DNA of 11,944 nt, from positions 13,427 through 25,370 of the forward strand of contig DHUT01000004.1 of assembly GCA_002409285.1 (NCBI GenBank), read 5' to 3'. A program made the position numbers and the translations under genes. The stretch is from Firmicutes bacterium UBA5227 (GTDB lineage Bacteria > Bacillota > Clostridia > Tissierellales > Sedimentibacteraceae). The notes beneath the pieces are model-generated. The model saw only the letters and a program-made list of their open reading frames with translations. It had not been told where the DNA came from and searched no databases. Below, piece after piece: positions 1 through 7,656 of the stretch. How positions within the stretch are numbered: the stretch's first letter is position 1; each line of letters begins with the position of its first letter.

Positions 1-570
1 AAGACGGTTCATAAAATGAAACCTGAATTAATAATTCTTGACATTATGCTTCCAAAGAAAAACGGCTTTGAAGTTTTAAAAGAAATTAGAGTACAATATG
101 TTATGCCTGTAATAATGCTTACCGCAAAAGAAGAGGAAAATGACAAGATAACCGGTCTTGATTTGGGTGCAGATGACTACATTGTAAAGCCTTTCAGCAA
201 CAAAGAGCTAATAGCAAGAGTAAATGCAAACCTTCGAAGAGTAAAGCTTTCTAATATTAACGAGGAAATGAAGTCAAAAATAATCAGTGTAGGAAATCTT
301 ACAATTGATATGAATACTTTTGAGGTAAGCAGGGATAATCAGGTTATTGACCTGACAAACAGAGAATTTGACCTTTTGAAATATTTGTTTTTAAATGCTG
401 ATAGAGTGTTTAACAGGGAACATTTGTTAAAAGAGGTATGGGGTTATGAATTCGGTGACTTAAGAACAGTTGATGTAACTGTAAGAAGGCTCAGAGAAAA
501 AATCGAAACAGATGATGACAAATATATAATTACAAAAAGAGGAACAGGTTATTATTTTAAGAGCAAGTAA
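1..570 (+). CDS. walR: Response regulator WalR (YycF), 5'-truncated by the window edge
   Basis: OmpR/PhoB-family DNA-binding response regulator of the essential WalRK system, which controls peptidoglycan hydrolases and wall metabolism in Firmicutes. The reading frame is open from base 1, so the ATG at 16 is internal; about 39 N-terminal residues, including the acidic pocket, lie outside the window. Visible parts are the phospho-acceptor Asp in LDIMLP (codon 40-42), the conserved Thr of IMLTAKE, and the Lys of DDYIVKPF. A C-terminal winged helix follows, with the recognition helix around TVDVTVRRLREKIE and the closing hairpin TKRGTGYYF. It sits 58 nt upstream of its kinase. Where Bacillus WalR has Thr101 (VTKPF) this protein has Val. 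Assignment as WalR rather than another PhoB-type regulator rests on the walK-yycH-yycI context plus close motif similarity. Confidence 0.93.
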   Translation, partial: KTVHKMKPELIILDIMLPKKNGFEVLKEIRVQYVMPVIMLTAKEEENDKITGLDLGADDYIVKPFSNKELIARVNANLRRVKLSNINEEMKSKIISVGNLTIDMNTFEVSRDNQVIDLTNREFDLLKYLFLNADRVFNREHLLKEVWGYEFGDLRTVDVTVRRLREKIETDDDKYIITKRGTGYYFKSK

Positions 571-628
571 ATTTGTGGTGCGAGACTGTTAGTGTTTTAA
601 AAGCATAAGTTAAGTACAGGGAGAAATT

Positions 629-2428
629 ATGTTTAAGAGTATCAGATGGAGATTTATTTTAATTTATTTTCTGCTTGTTTTTTTTGCAATGTCCATAGTG
701 GGAATTTATATAGTACATCAGCTTGAAAGTATTCAGCTTGAAGTGAACAGAACAAATATGGAGAAAAGGATACAATCCATTTTAAATTCCTCAGAAGTTC
801 TCAAAACAAAAGAATGGGATGAAAATGTTGGGGAAATTAAAGAGAATATTCGAAGCATTCAAATAAGCTATAATGAAAACCTATATATCATATTAGATGA
901 TGAACAAAAAACGATAATAGCAGGAAGTGCTGAAGACATAATAGGGAAAAGTGCATTTAATACAAACTCAATTAATAATTACATTTTTACAAAATCATTG
1001 GACGGAACAACCCAGTATACTGTTTCTCCCGATCAATATGAAGAAACCGGGGAAAATACAGAAAATCCAAATCTTTATCATATGTCATACCCTGTTAAAA
1101 TGGACGGAAACATTAAAGGCTATATTTATCTTACAAACAATATTGAATATATATATGATACCGTAAATGAGTCAATGGAAATTATGAGTCAGGCTACCAT
1201 GATAGCTCTGACAATTACTATTTTTTTAGGCTTTATACTTTCGTCAACCATTACGGGTCCTATTAAAGAACTCACATATAAAGCTAAACGAATGTCACAG
1301 GGAGATTTTGACCAGAAAGTAAACGTAAAATCTAACGATGAAATAGGGCAGCTTGGAACAATGTTTAATTTTCTCATAGATGAGCTTAAAACCTCAATGT
1401 CCAGTTTACAGCAGGAAAAAAGCAAAATGGAAACGACATTTAAATACATGGCTGACGGAGTTTTGACTGTTGATATTTACGGGAACATAATCCATGCCAA
1501 CCCGGTAGCCAAAAACCTGTTGTCATTAAATGATGATGAAGAAAAGTATGATGATGTGGTTAATAAAATTAACGGAAATATGCTCCTTGCGAATTTAGAA
1601 TCTAAAGGTTACCACGGCACAGAAATTTTAGAGAAAGACGGAGAAACGTACAATGTGGATTATGCACCATTCATGAACAATAAAAATGAAATTGGAGGCG
1701 TGATTATTGTTTTTAAAAACATTACCGAACAATATAAAATTGACAAGCTGCAAAAAGAATTTGTAGCCAATGTTTCTCACGAATTGAAAACTCCTATCAC
1801 AACTATCAAAAGCTATACTGAAACGCTGCTTGATGGTGCTGTTGAAGAAAAACAGACAGCAGAGGATTTCCTAAGCGTAATAAATTCTGAAACTGACCGT
1901 ATGTCAAGGCTGGTAAGTGATTTGCTGAAACTGTCCAGAATGGACTATGAACAAACTAAATGGAAAAAAGAAAAGTTAAATTTAAACAAAATTGTTAACC
2001 AGGTTGCAAAAAAGCTCGTAATTCAGGCTCAGATGAAGAATGTGACAATGCATGTCAGCCAAATACCAGAGGATATAAATGTTCTTTTTGACAGAGACGG
2101 GTTTGAGCAAATACTTTTAAATATTGCAGGAAATGCAATAAAATATACACCGGAAAATGGCAATGTATGGATTGATGCTAACAAAGTTAATGAAAATATA
2201 AATTTAAGCGTTAAGGATGATGGAATCGGAATCCCCAGAGAAGACCAGGCAAGAGTATTCGAAAGATTTTACAGGGTTGATAAGGCCAGGTCAAGGGAGC
2301 TGGGAGGAACAGGTCTGGGGCTTTCAATAGCCCGGCAGATAGCAGAGGCTCATGACTGTGCATTAACTATTAACAGCGAATTAAACAAAGGAACTGAAAT
2401 AGTTATTACAATTCCTGAATTCAAGTAA
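629..2428 (+). CDS. walK: Sensor histidine kinase WalK (YycG)
   Basis: Membrane histidine kinase that phosphorylates WalR; 599 aa, close to the ~610 aa of Bacillus WalK. Domains in order: TM1 at about 9-29; an extracytoplasmic PDC/Cache-like sensor at about 30-187; TM2 at about 188-208; HAMP at 209-255 beginning GPIKEL; a cytoplasmic PAS at about 262-368 (YMADGVLTVDIYGNIIHANP). HisKA follows with phospho-acceptor His384 in NVSHELKTPITT. The HATPase domain has an N box at Asn502 (GNAIKYT), a G1 box DDGIGIP at 530-536 and a G2 box GGTGLGLSIAR at 559-569. All catalytic motifs look intact. The start is supported by an AGGGAG site at 618-623, 5 nt before the ATG. The HAMP-PAS-HisKA order and the yycH/yycI genes that follow separate WalK from PhoR-type kinases, which have a similar layout. 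Confidence 0.95.
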   Translation: MFKSIRWRFILIYFLLVFFAMSIVGIYIVHQLESIQLEVNRTNMEKRIQSILNSSEVLKTKEWDENVGEIKENIRSIQISYNENLYIILDDEQKTIIAGSAEDIIGKSAFNTNSINNYIFTKSLDGTTQYTVSPDQYEETGENTENPNLYHMSYPVKMDGNIKGYIYLTNNIEYIYDTVNESMEIMSQATMIALTITIFLGFILSSTITGPIKELTYKAKRMSQGDFDQKVNVKSNDEIGQLGTMFNFLIDELKTSMSSLQQEKSKMETTFKYMADGVLTVDIYGNIIHANPVAKNLLSLNDDEEKYDDVVNKINGNMLLANLESKGYHGTEILEKDGETYNVDYAPFMNNKNEIGGVIIVFKNITEQYKIDKLQKEFVANVSHELKTPITTIKSYTETLLDGAVEEKQTAEDFLSVINSETDRMSRLVSDLLKLSRMDYEQTKWKKEKLNLNKIVNQVAKKLVIQAQMKNVTMHVSQIPEDINVLFDRDGFEQILLNIAGNAIKYTPENGNVWIDANKVNENINLSVKDDGIGIPREDQARVFERFYRVDKARSRELGGTGLGLSIARQIAEAHDCALTINSELNKGTEIVITIPEFK

Positions 2429-2437
2429 GAGGTACTC

Positions 2438-3826
2438 ATGAAACATGGAAATATTAAGAATATAATTTTAATAGCAATGGTGGTTGTCTGCATTTATCTA
2501 AGCAGCAATGTATGGCTGAAATTGCCGGATTTATTTGATTCAGGCAACAGGGAAGCTGATAAGCAGGGAATAACTGCTGATATAGATATATGGGATGTGG
2601 TAAGGCCGATAAAAAGTGTGATTAAATACAAGGACAACTACACAATAACTTATTCTGACTATAAAGATGTTTGGGGCAAGACAGTATATATGATAAAGGA
2701 TGCTTTTGATAATTTTGATAGCTCTATAGTTAATGAATCAGCTCCATTTCCTGCACAATATCTGAAATTTGATTTTAACACAAGTATTCCGGTGGAAATT
2801 TTCACGGGTAATATGAAAATTGAAAATAAGCATATTAATGATAAAATAAAAAATGTAAAGAATATAATTATAGACCTGGACAATCCAAAATCCATATATA
2901 TTTATAATGGAGAAAATACTGTAAGAATTGAAAATGACATAATTAATACACAGGAAATTTCAGAAATAGTCATACAATTTGACTTTAATGGCACAACTCA
3001 ATTTGCATTTGACCAGGTAATCGGGGAGGAAAAAATTCAGGTTCCTATCCCACTGGAAACAGCTGCCCTAAGTCCGGTTCTGGTGCAGTCGGAGCTTGAT
3101 GTTTTTGATACGGATACAATAAACCAGATAGCAAAAAACTATTTCAAAAATAATTATGATTATGTCAGAAAGTCTGTTGAAGTAAACGGAAATACCGTAT
3201 ACATGTACAGAACCGAAAAAATGCTTAAAATAAATTCAGAGGGACTGCTTGATTTTTATGACACAACAGCTGATTTAAAAAACTCATCAGATGTTTATGA
3301 AAGCCTTGTAGCGGCAATTAATTTTACCGAAGAATTCTTGGGGCTTCCGGATGACGGATACCTGAATAAAGTTGAGAGCATTGTATATGACGGAAGCTAT
3401 GGCTACAGATATACATTTTCATATAAAATTTTAGAGCATCCTATATTATTCAGCAAGGTCAGAGAAAATTCAGCTTTGCAAATTGATGTGGTGGGAGACA
3501 ATGTAATCTCATATAAGAGGTTTATAAGAAAAATGGATGAATCACAAATGGATAGGAGAAGTGAAGTCCAAATACTTCCTGCAGTTGATGTAATCAGCAT
3601 GAATCTGAATTTGGAAACAGAACCTCAAAGCGAAGATGAAGTTACTGAAATAAAACCGCTGAAAAAAGATACACTCAAGGAAATCAACAATGTTTATCTC
3701 GGATATTTTGACTTGTCAAGAATTTCAAAAGAACAGCTTCTCAGGGTTGTCTGGGTTGTGGAAACCCAAGACAGAACCTGGATATTTAATGCAATATCAG
3801 GTAAGCTGATAGAAGAATGGCAATAA
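2438..3826 (+). CDS. walH: YycH family Wal regulatory protein
   Basis: Accessory regulator of the WalK kinase. In Bacillus, YycH and YycI are single-pass proteins that interact with WalK at the membrane and restrain it; in Staphylococcus they are reported to activate. This protein has 462 aa (Bacillus YycH about 455). It has one N-terminal membrane segment at about 8-24 (NIILIAMVVVCIYLSSN) with a Lys-containing cytoplasmic start, then a large predicted extracytoplasmic domain with no catalytic motif I recognise. The C-terminus resembles YycI (DRTWIFNAISGKLIEEW), in line with the related folds of the two families. It starts 9 nt after the walK stop, with AAGAGG overlapping that stop. Family membership is inferred from position, size, topology and the paired YycI; sequence conservation in this family is low. 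Confidence 0.85.
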   Translation: MKHGNIKNIILIAMVVVCIYLSSNVWLKLPDLFDSGNREADKQGITADIDIWDVVRPIKSVIKYKDNYTITYSDYKDVWGKTVYMIKDAFDNFDSSIVNESAPFPAQYLKFDFNTSIPVEIFTGNMKIENKHINDKIKNVKNIIIDLDNPKSIYIYNGENTVRIENDIINTQEISEIVIQFDFNGTTQFAFDQVIGEEKIQVPIPLETAALSPVLVQSELDVFDTDTINQIAKNYFKNNYDYVRKSVEVNGNTVYMYRTEKMLKINSEGLLDFYDTTADLKNSSDVYESLVAAINFTEEFLGLPDDGYLNKVESIVYDGSYGYRYTFSYKILEHPILFSKVRENSALQIDVVGDNVISYKRFIRKMDESQMDRRSEVQILPAVDVISMNLNLETEPQSEDEVTEIKPLKKDTLKEINNVYLGYFDLSRISKEQLLRVVWVVETQDRTWIFNAISGKLIEEWQ

Positions 3827-3836
3827 GGGTGAGAGT

Positions 3837-4685
3837 ATGGATTGGAATAAAACAAGCTCAATATTAATAACGGCATTTATCATCTTAAATATATTTCTGT
3901 TTATATCTTCATATAATGATATATCCTCTGAAGAATATGATGTTACCTCAGATGCTGAATTCATCCAGAATATGGAGAACGTTTTAATGGAAAGGGATAT
4001 TGTCATAGACTGCGAATTACCCAAAGAAACATATCTGCTACCTGTTTTAGATACTGAATATGAAATAATCCAGATAAACCAGGAGCTTTTAACCCGATTC
4101 CTCGGATCTGAGGTGGAACCTGTTGAAGATGTAACTGTTTACAGCAACGGTAATGGAGAAGTGCTTGAAATAATTGACGGCAAAAAACTTCAGTATACAA
4201 TAAGAGAAAATATTGCCGGTATAATTGAAGATGAAGATAAGTTAACAGAAGAAATAGATAGGTTTATTGAAGAAAAAAGGATTGATGCGCAAGGATATTC
4301 CGAAACCTGCAGAAAAATTTCTGAGTACGGTTCATTGGTTATATATACGAAAAAATACAATGCTTTCAGTATAGATAATGCCTACATGTATTTTTATATG
4401 GATAATGACGGAATCTACAAGTTTGAAATGCAAAACATAGTATCGATAAAAGAAATAGCGGGGAAAATCCGCACATTTTCTGCAGCAGAAGCATTGCCGA
4501 GACTTCTGTCCTTTGAAGACGTTAAAAATAAAAAAATCACAGAAATAAATATGACATATTATAGTATAGAAGATGAGAATTGGCAATTCGTTTACAGAAT
4601 AAATTCATATCCTGTGTGGAAAGTTATTTTTAGTGATGGGACGCAGAAACACTTACCAACCATAAACATTTATAATATGGAATAG
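3837..4685 (+). CDS. walI: YycI family Wal regulatory protein
   Basis: Second accessory protein of the Wal system, partner of YycH; 282 aa, matching the ~280 aa of Bacillus YycI. The N-terminus MDWNKTSSILITAFIILNIF closely resembles the start of known YycI proteins: a short cytoplasmic tail followed by one membrane helix at about 7-25. The remaining ~255 residues are predicted outside the membrane and include the typical acidic spacer and a C-terminal β-rich stretch ending in VWKVIFSDGT. The start lies 10 nt after walH, with GGGTGAG at 3827-3833 as ribosome site. No terminator is visible after the stop. A new promoter begins 10 nt downstream, so read-through into murA is possible. It is probably the last gene of the Wal unit here, because yycJ does not follow. 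Confidence 0.9.
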   Translation: MDWNKTSSILITAFIILNIFLFISSYNDISSEEYDVTSDAEFIQNMENVLMERDIVIDCELPKETYLLPVLDTEYEIIQINQELLTRFLGSEVEPVEDVTVYSNGNGEVLEIIDGKKLQYTIRENIAGIIEDEDKLTEEIDRFIEEKRIDAQGYSETCRKISEYGSLVIYTKKYNAFSIDNAYMYFYMDNDGIYKFEMQNIVSIKEIAGKIRTFSAAEALPRLLSFEDVKNKKITEINMTYYSIEDENWQFVYRINSYPVWKVIFSDGTQKHLPTINIYNME

Positions 4686-4695
4686 TATTTATTTG

Positions 4696-4724
4696 TTGAA
4701 AATATGTAAGTTTTATTATATTAT
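4696..4724 (+). promoter_or_regulatory. Sigma-A-type promoter for murA
   Basis: TTGAAA (4696-4701) is separated by 17 nt from TATTAT (4719-4724): five of six and five of six matches to the vegetative consensus with ideal spacing. Transcription would begin near 4731, leaving an untranslated leader of roughly 180 nt before murA. The promoter starts 10 nt after the yycI stop, so murA and the following gene can be expressed apart from the Wal genes. It was identified by eye only. Confidence 0.65.
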
Positions 4725-4730
4725 TGTAGA

Positions 4731-4909
4731 GATTAAACATTATTGTTTGCACACTGTGTCATTGCTATGAATAGGATCTTTAGAGTGGCATTCTGAATCG
4801 CAGGTGGAAGAGTCTTATTACAGATTTTGGGTGTGAACTTTAGCTTTAACATCGATTGCTGTCCGATTGCGGATTTATATATAAAAAAACAAGAATTGAG
4901 GAATTATTT
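4731..4909 (+). other. Long 5' leader of murA
   Basis: Between the predicted promoter and the murA ATG lie about 180 nt without a convincing reading frame. It contains a perfect 7-bp direct repeat, CGATTGC at 4853-4859 and 4864-4870, whose copies are one helical turn (11 nt) apart, and several short stems. I could not match it to a known riboswitch or T-box, and there is no clear intrinsic terminator in it. It may be simple spacer. Confidence 0.3.
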
Positions 4910-6175
4910 ATGTCAAAATTTGTTATAGAAGGTGGAACAAGACTAAAAGGAAAAGTAGATATAGGGGGTTTTAAAAATGCGGCAGTTGCAATAATACCTG
5001 CAGCATTGCTTTGCACGGGCAAGTGCATAATTCAAAATGTCCCTAAAATTGAAGATGTTAATGTATTTATGGATATACTGGATGAATTAGGAGCGAAAAC
5101 CAGTTTTCTAAACGATAATTCAATATCTATAGATACAACAGATGTTAAGGAATGTTACCTGAAAAATGGATTATCTAAAAAAATGAGAGCTTCATACTAC
5201 TTGCTTGGAGCAGGTCTTGGAAGATTTAAAAAAGCATCATCACTGCTTCCGGGAGGGTGCGATATCGGAGCAAGGCCGATAGACCAGCATATAAAAGGCT
5301 TTGAAGCATTGGGAGCCACAGTTGACATTACACCTGAGGGAAGAGTAAACGTACAGGCTGAAAAACTTGTGGGCAACAAAATATACCTTGATGTTGTCAG
5401 CGTAGGCGCTACAATTAACATAATGCTTGCTGCTGTTTATGCGGAGGGAAGAACCATAATAGAAAATGCTGCAAAAGAACCACATATAGTAGATACCGCA
5501 AACTTTTTAAACTCCATGGGAGCAGATATAAAGGGAGCTGGAACTGATGTGATAAGAATCAATGGAGTGAAGAACCTCATTGGATGTGAATATAGAGTAA
5601 TTCCGGATCAGATAGAAGCAGGAACGTATATGATAGCAGCAGCAGCAACAAAGGGGGATATTATAATAGATGATATTATTCCAAAGCATCTTGAGCCTGT
5701 AACCGCAAAGCTGAAAGAAATGGGTGTGGGTATTGAAGAATACGGTGATTCAATTAGAGTTTTTTATGAACATGAATTAACACCTGTTAACATTCAGACT
5801 CTTCCATATCCCGGATTTCCCACAGATTTGCAACAGCCAATGACGGTTCTTCTTTCGACATTAAGCGGTGAAAGCACAGTTGTTGAAGGGGTATCCGAGG
5901 ATAGATTTAAGTATGTGAATGAGATTAGGAAGATGGGTGCAAACATAGAATTTACAAAGAAGCACGCAAAAATTTCCGGCATTAACCATCTGAGCGGAAC
6001 TATGGTACAAGCCACGGATCTGAGAGCGGGTGCTGCTCTGATAATTGCAGGGCTCATGGCAGAAGGTATAACAGAAATAACCGGAATACAGCATATTGAC
6101 AGGGGCTATGAGCATATTGAAAATAAGTTCATGAACCTTGGCGCAAAAATAAAAAGAGTTAAGGATGAAGAATAA
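4910..6175 (+). CDS. murA: UDP-N-acetylglucosamine 1-carboxyvinyltransferase MurA
   Basis: Cytoplasmic enzyme that transfers enolpyruvate from phosphoenolpyruvate to UDP-GlcNAc, the first committed step of peptidoglycan synthesis and the target of fosfomycin. At 421 aa it has the usual family length. Active-site residues are visible: Lys22-Asn23 in GGFKNAA, Cys117 in LLPGGCDIGARPIDQH (the fosfomycin-reactive Cys), Asp306 in GFPTDLQQP, the Asp-Leu-Arg at 370-372, and the Arg of HIDRGYEHIE. The ATG at 4910 is preferred over the in-frame TTG at 4856. It has GAGGA at 4898-4902 with 7-nt spacing, and MSKFVIEGGTRLKG aligns with normal MurA N-termini, whereas the 18-residue extension does not. Position directly after walRKHI links wall stress sensing to wall synthesis. 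Many Clostridia and Bacilli carry two MurA paralogues; which one this is cannot be told here. Confidence 0.96.
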   Translation: MSKFVIEGGTRLKGKVDIGGFKNAAVAIIPAALLCTGKCIIQNVPKIEDVNVFMDILDELGAKTSFLNDNSISIDTTDVKECYLKNGLSKKMRASYYLLGAGLGRFKKASSLLPGGCDIGARPIDQHIKGFEALGATVDITPEGRVNVQAEKLVGNKIYLDVVSVGATINIMLAAVYAEGRTIIENAAKEPHIVDTANFLNSMGADIKGAGTDVIRINGVKNLIGCEYRVIPDQIEAGTYMIAAAATKGDIIIDDIIPKHLEPVTAKLKEMGVGIEEYGDSIRVFYEHELTPVNIQTLPYPGFPTDLQQPMTVLLSTLSGESTVVEGVSEDRFKYVNEIRKMGANIEFTKKHAKISGINHLSGTMVQATDLRAGAALIIAGLMAEGITEITGIQHIDRGYEHIENKFMNLGAKIKRVKDEE

Positions 6176-6178
6176 TAA

Positions 6179-6205
6179 TTAAGTTAAGTTAAGCATAGCT
6201 TAATT
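6179..6205 (+). repeat. Tandem TTAAG repeats with an inverted copy between murA and the next gene
   Basis: Three TTAAG units in tandem (6179-6193) are followed by a perfect inverted repeat TTAAGC-ATA-GCTTAA (6189-6203), which can form a short AT-rich stem in RNA. There is no T run, so an intrinsic terminator is unlikely. It could be an RNA processing or stability element or a DNA-binding site. Confidence 0.4.
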
Positions 6206-6229
6206 AATATAAATAATGGAGGGCAAAAA

Positions 6230-7585
6230 ATGTTAGAGGATATAAAATATTTAAAGGTGAATCTACCGGAAGATATACTTAAATTAAAGTGCGGCGGAGA
6301 TTTCGAAGGAGCACAGAGATTAATAGATCTGCGCCTGAAGAAGAAAACTTCCACAGCATTGAGAAAAAGACTCGAATTGGAAAAAGAAATACTGAAAACC
6401 CTAAAGGGAGAATATCCATATACCTTTGACCAGGCTTTAAAAAAAATGCAGGATAATATCAAGGACTTCACAAAAGAGGAGTTGATTCAGCTCCAGGAAG
6501 ACAGTCAGGCCGACTGGATATTGATAGACGGAAAGGTTCATTTTAATGATAGTTTTTATGGCTCGTTAATACTTACAAGAGAAGATTTAAGAGGAAGATT
6601 AATAAATAAGGAAGAAGACGATAACAAAAACAGCGAATTTTTAGATAAAAATATAAATGAATCCAGAACTAATGGCAACTCTTCTTACTTTATTCATTTA
6701 AGAACAACATTAAAGTTAAAAGAAACTTCTGAACGAATCGGGAAAAAAATAAGGGTGTACATGCCATTACCTGCAAATTGTCAGCAGACAAACATAAAAA
6801 TCATTAAAACAATTCCGGAAGCTACTTATATAGCAGATGAAAATTATCCGGGCAGGACAGCATATTTTGAAACTTCCCTAAAAGAAAATCAAGAATTTTC
6901 AGTGGAGTATTCCTATGAAACTAATTTGAAATATAATTCTCCCGATCCGTCTGCTGTATCAAAAGAACAGCCTAAATTTGACACTGAGGAATTTGAGCCG
7001 CATATTATGTTTACGCCATACATCAGGGAGCTGACAGAAGAAATAATCGGAGATGAAACAAATCCACTGATTAATGCAAGGAAAATATATGACTATATTA
7101 CTCAGAATGTAAAATACTCATATATGAGGGCATACTCAACAATTATAAATATCCCTGAATATGCTGCTCTTAATCTGAAGGGAGACTGCGGCGTTCAGGC
7201 ATTGTTATTTATAACATTGTGCAGATGTGCAGGAATCCCTGCAAGATGGCAGTCAGGACTTGCGGTTACGCCATACCACATAGGACCTCATGACTGGGCA
7301 CAGTTCTATATTGAACCATATGGCTGGATGTTTGCCGACCCTTCATTTGGAGGAAGTGCATACAGAAGCGGAAATATAGAAAAGTGGAATTTCTATTTTG
7401 GAAACCTGGATCCATTCAGAATGATCGCAAATTCAGAATTCCAGCACGAATTTGACCCTCCTAAGAAATATTGGCGCCATGATCCATACGACAACCAGGT
7501 AGGTGAATGCGAATATGAAGACAAAGAAATACGAAGAGAAGAATTCAAAGTTGGCTACGAATTAATTGAAATGAAAAAAATATAG
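6230..7585 (+). CDS. Transglutaminase-fold (TGc) protein, probably cytoplasmic cysteine peptidase-like enzyme
   Basis: 451-aa protein with a transglutaminase-like core at about residues 280-375. The papain-type triad is complete: Cys320 in LKGDCGVQALLFITLCRCAGIPARWQ (18 residues after it run to Trp340), His354 in GPHDWAQFYIEPYGW, and Asp370 in MFADPSFGG. In bacteria this fold more often acts as a peptidase or amidase than as a crosslinking enzyme; the substrate is unknown. Residues 1-130 are helical and highly charged, and about 150-235 look like a β-sandwich that often precedes TGc domains. There is no signal peptide, lipobox or membrane helix, so a cytoplasmic location is inferred. GGAGGG at 6218-6223 lies 6 nt before the ATG. 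It is 54 nt after murA without a terminator between, and followed by a strong one, so it is probably co-transcribed with murA. That suggests, but does not show, a role in peptidoglycan or peptide turnover. Confidence 0.85.
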   Translation: MLEDIKYLKVNLPEDILKLKCGGDFEGAQRLIDLRLKKKTSTALRKRLELEKEILKTLKGEYPYTFDQALKKMQDNIKDFTKEELIQLQEDSQADWILIDGKVHFNDSFYGSLILTREDLRGRLINKEEDDNKNSEFLDKNINESRTNGNSSYFIHLRTTLKLKETSERIGKKIRVYMPLPANCQQTNIKIIKTIPEATYIADENYPGRTAYFETSLKENQEFSVEYSYETNLKYNSPDPSAVSKEQPKFDTEEFEPHIMFTPYIRELTEEIIGDETNPLINARKIYDYITQNVKYSYMRAYSTIINIPEYAALNLKGDCGVQALLFITLCRCAGIPARWQSGLAVTPYHIGPHDWAQFYIEPYGWMFADPSFGGSAYRSGNIEKWNFYFGNLDPFRMIANSEFQHEFDPPKKYWRHDPYDNQVGECEYEDKEIRREEFKVGYELIEMKKI

Positions 7586-7598
7586 GCATGCAAACTTT

Positions 7599-7629
7599 AA
7601 TCCGAAAACCTGTTGGTTTTCGGATTTTT
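7599..7629 (+). terminator. Intrinsic terminator after the transglutaminase-fold gene
   Basis: A perfect 12-bp stem, AATCCGAAAACC (7599-7610) with GGTTTTCGGATT (7615-7626), encloses a TGTT loop and is followed by a T run (7625-7629). It starts 13 nt after the stop codon and ends the murA unit. Because it lies upstream of the RBS and ATG of the next gene, it argues against the in-frame ATG at 7588 as a start. Confidence 0.9.
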
Positions 7630-7656
7630 AAACAAATAATTGACTGGAGATATAGT

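Noticed and set aside
4705..4730. WalR-box-like pair TGTAAG and TGTAGA upstream of murA
   Set aside because: The copies are 20 nt apart rather than the 11 nt of the known WalR box, and the second copy deviates from the consensus.
4856..4909. TTG start adding 18 residues to MurA
   Set aside because: No suitable ribosome site was seen, and the ATG at 4910 has GAGGA with good spacing and matches the usual MurA N-terminus.
7588..7656. Upstream in-frame ATG extending the sigma-54 activator by 23 residues
   Set aside because: The extension is encoded by the terminator stem-loop and has no ribosome site at proper distance; the ATG at 7657 has GGAG 7 nt upstream and begins a normal PAS N-terminus.
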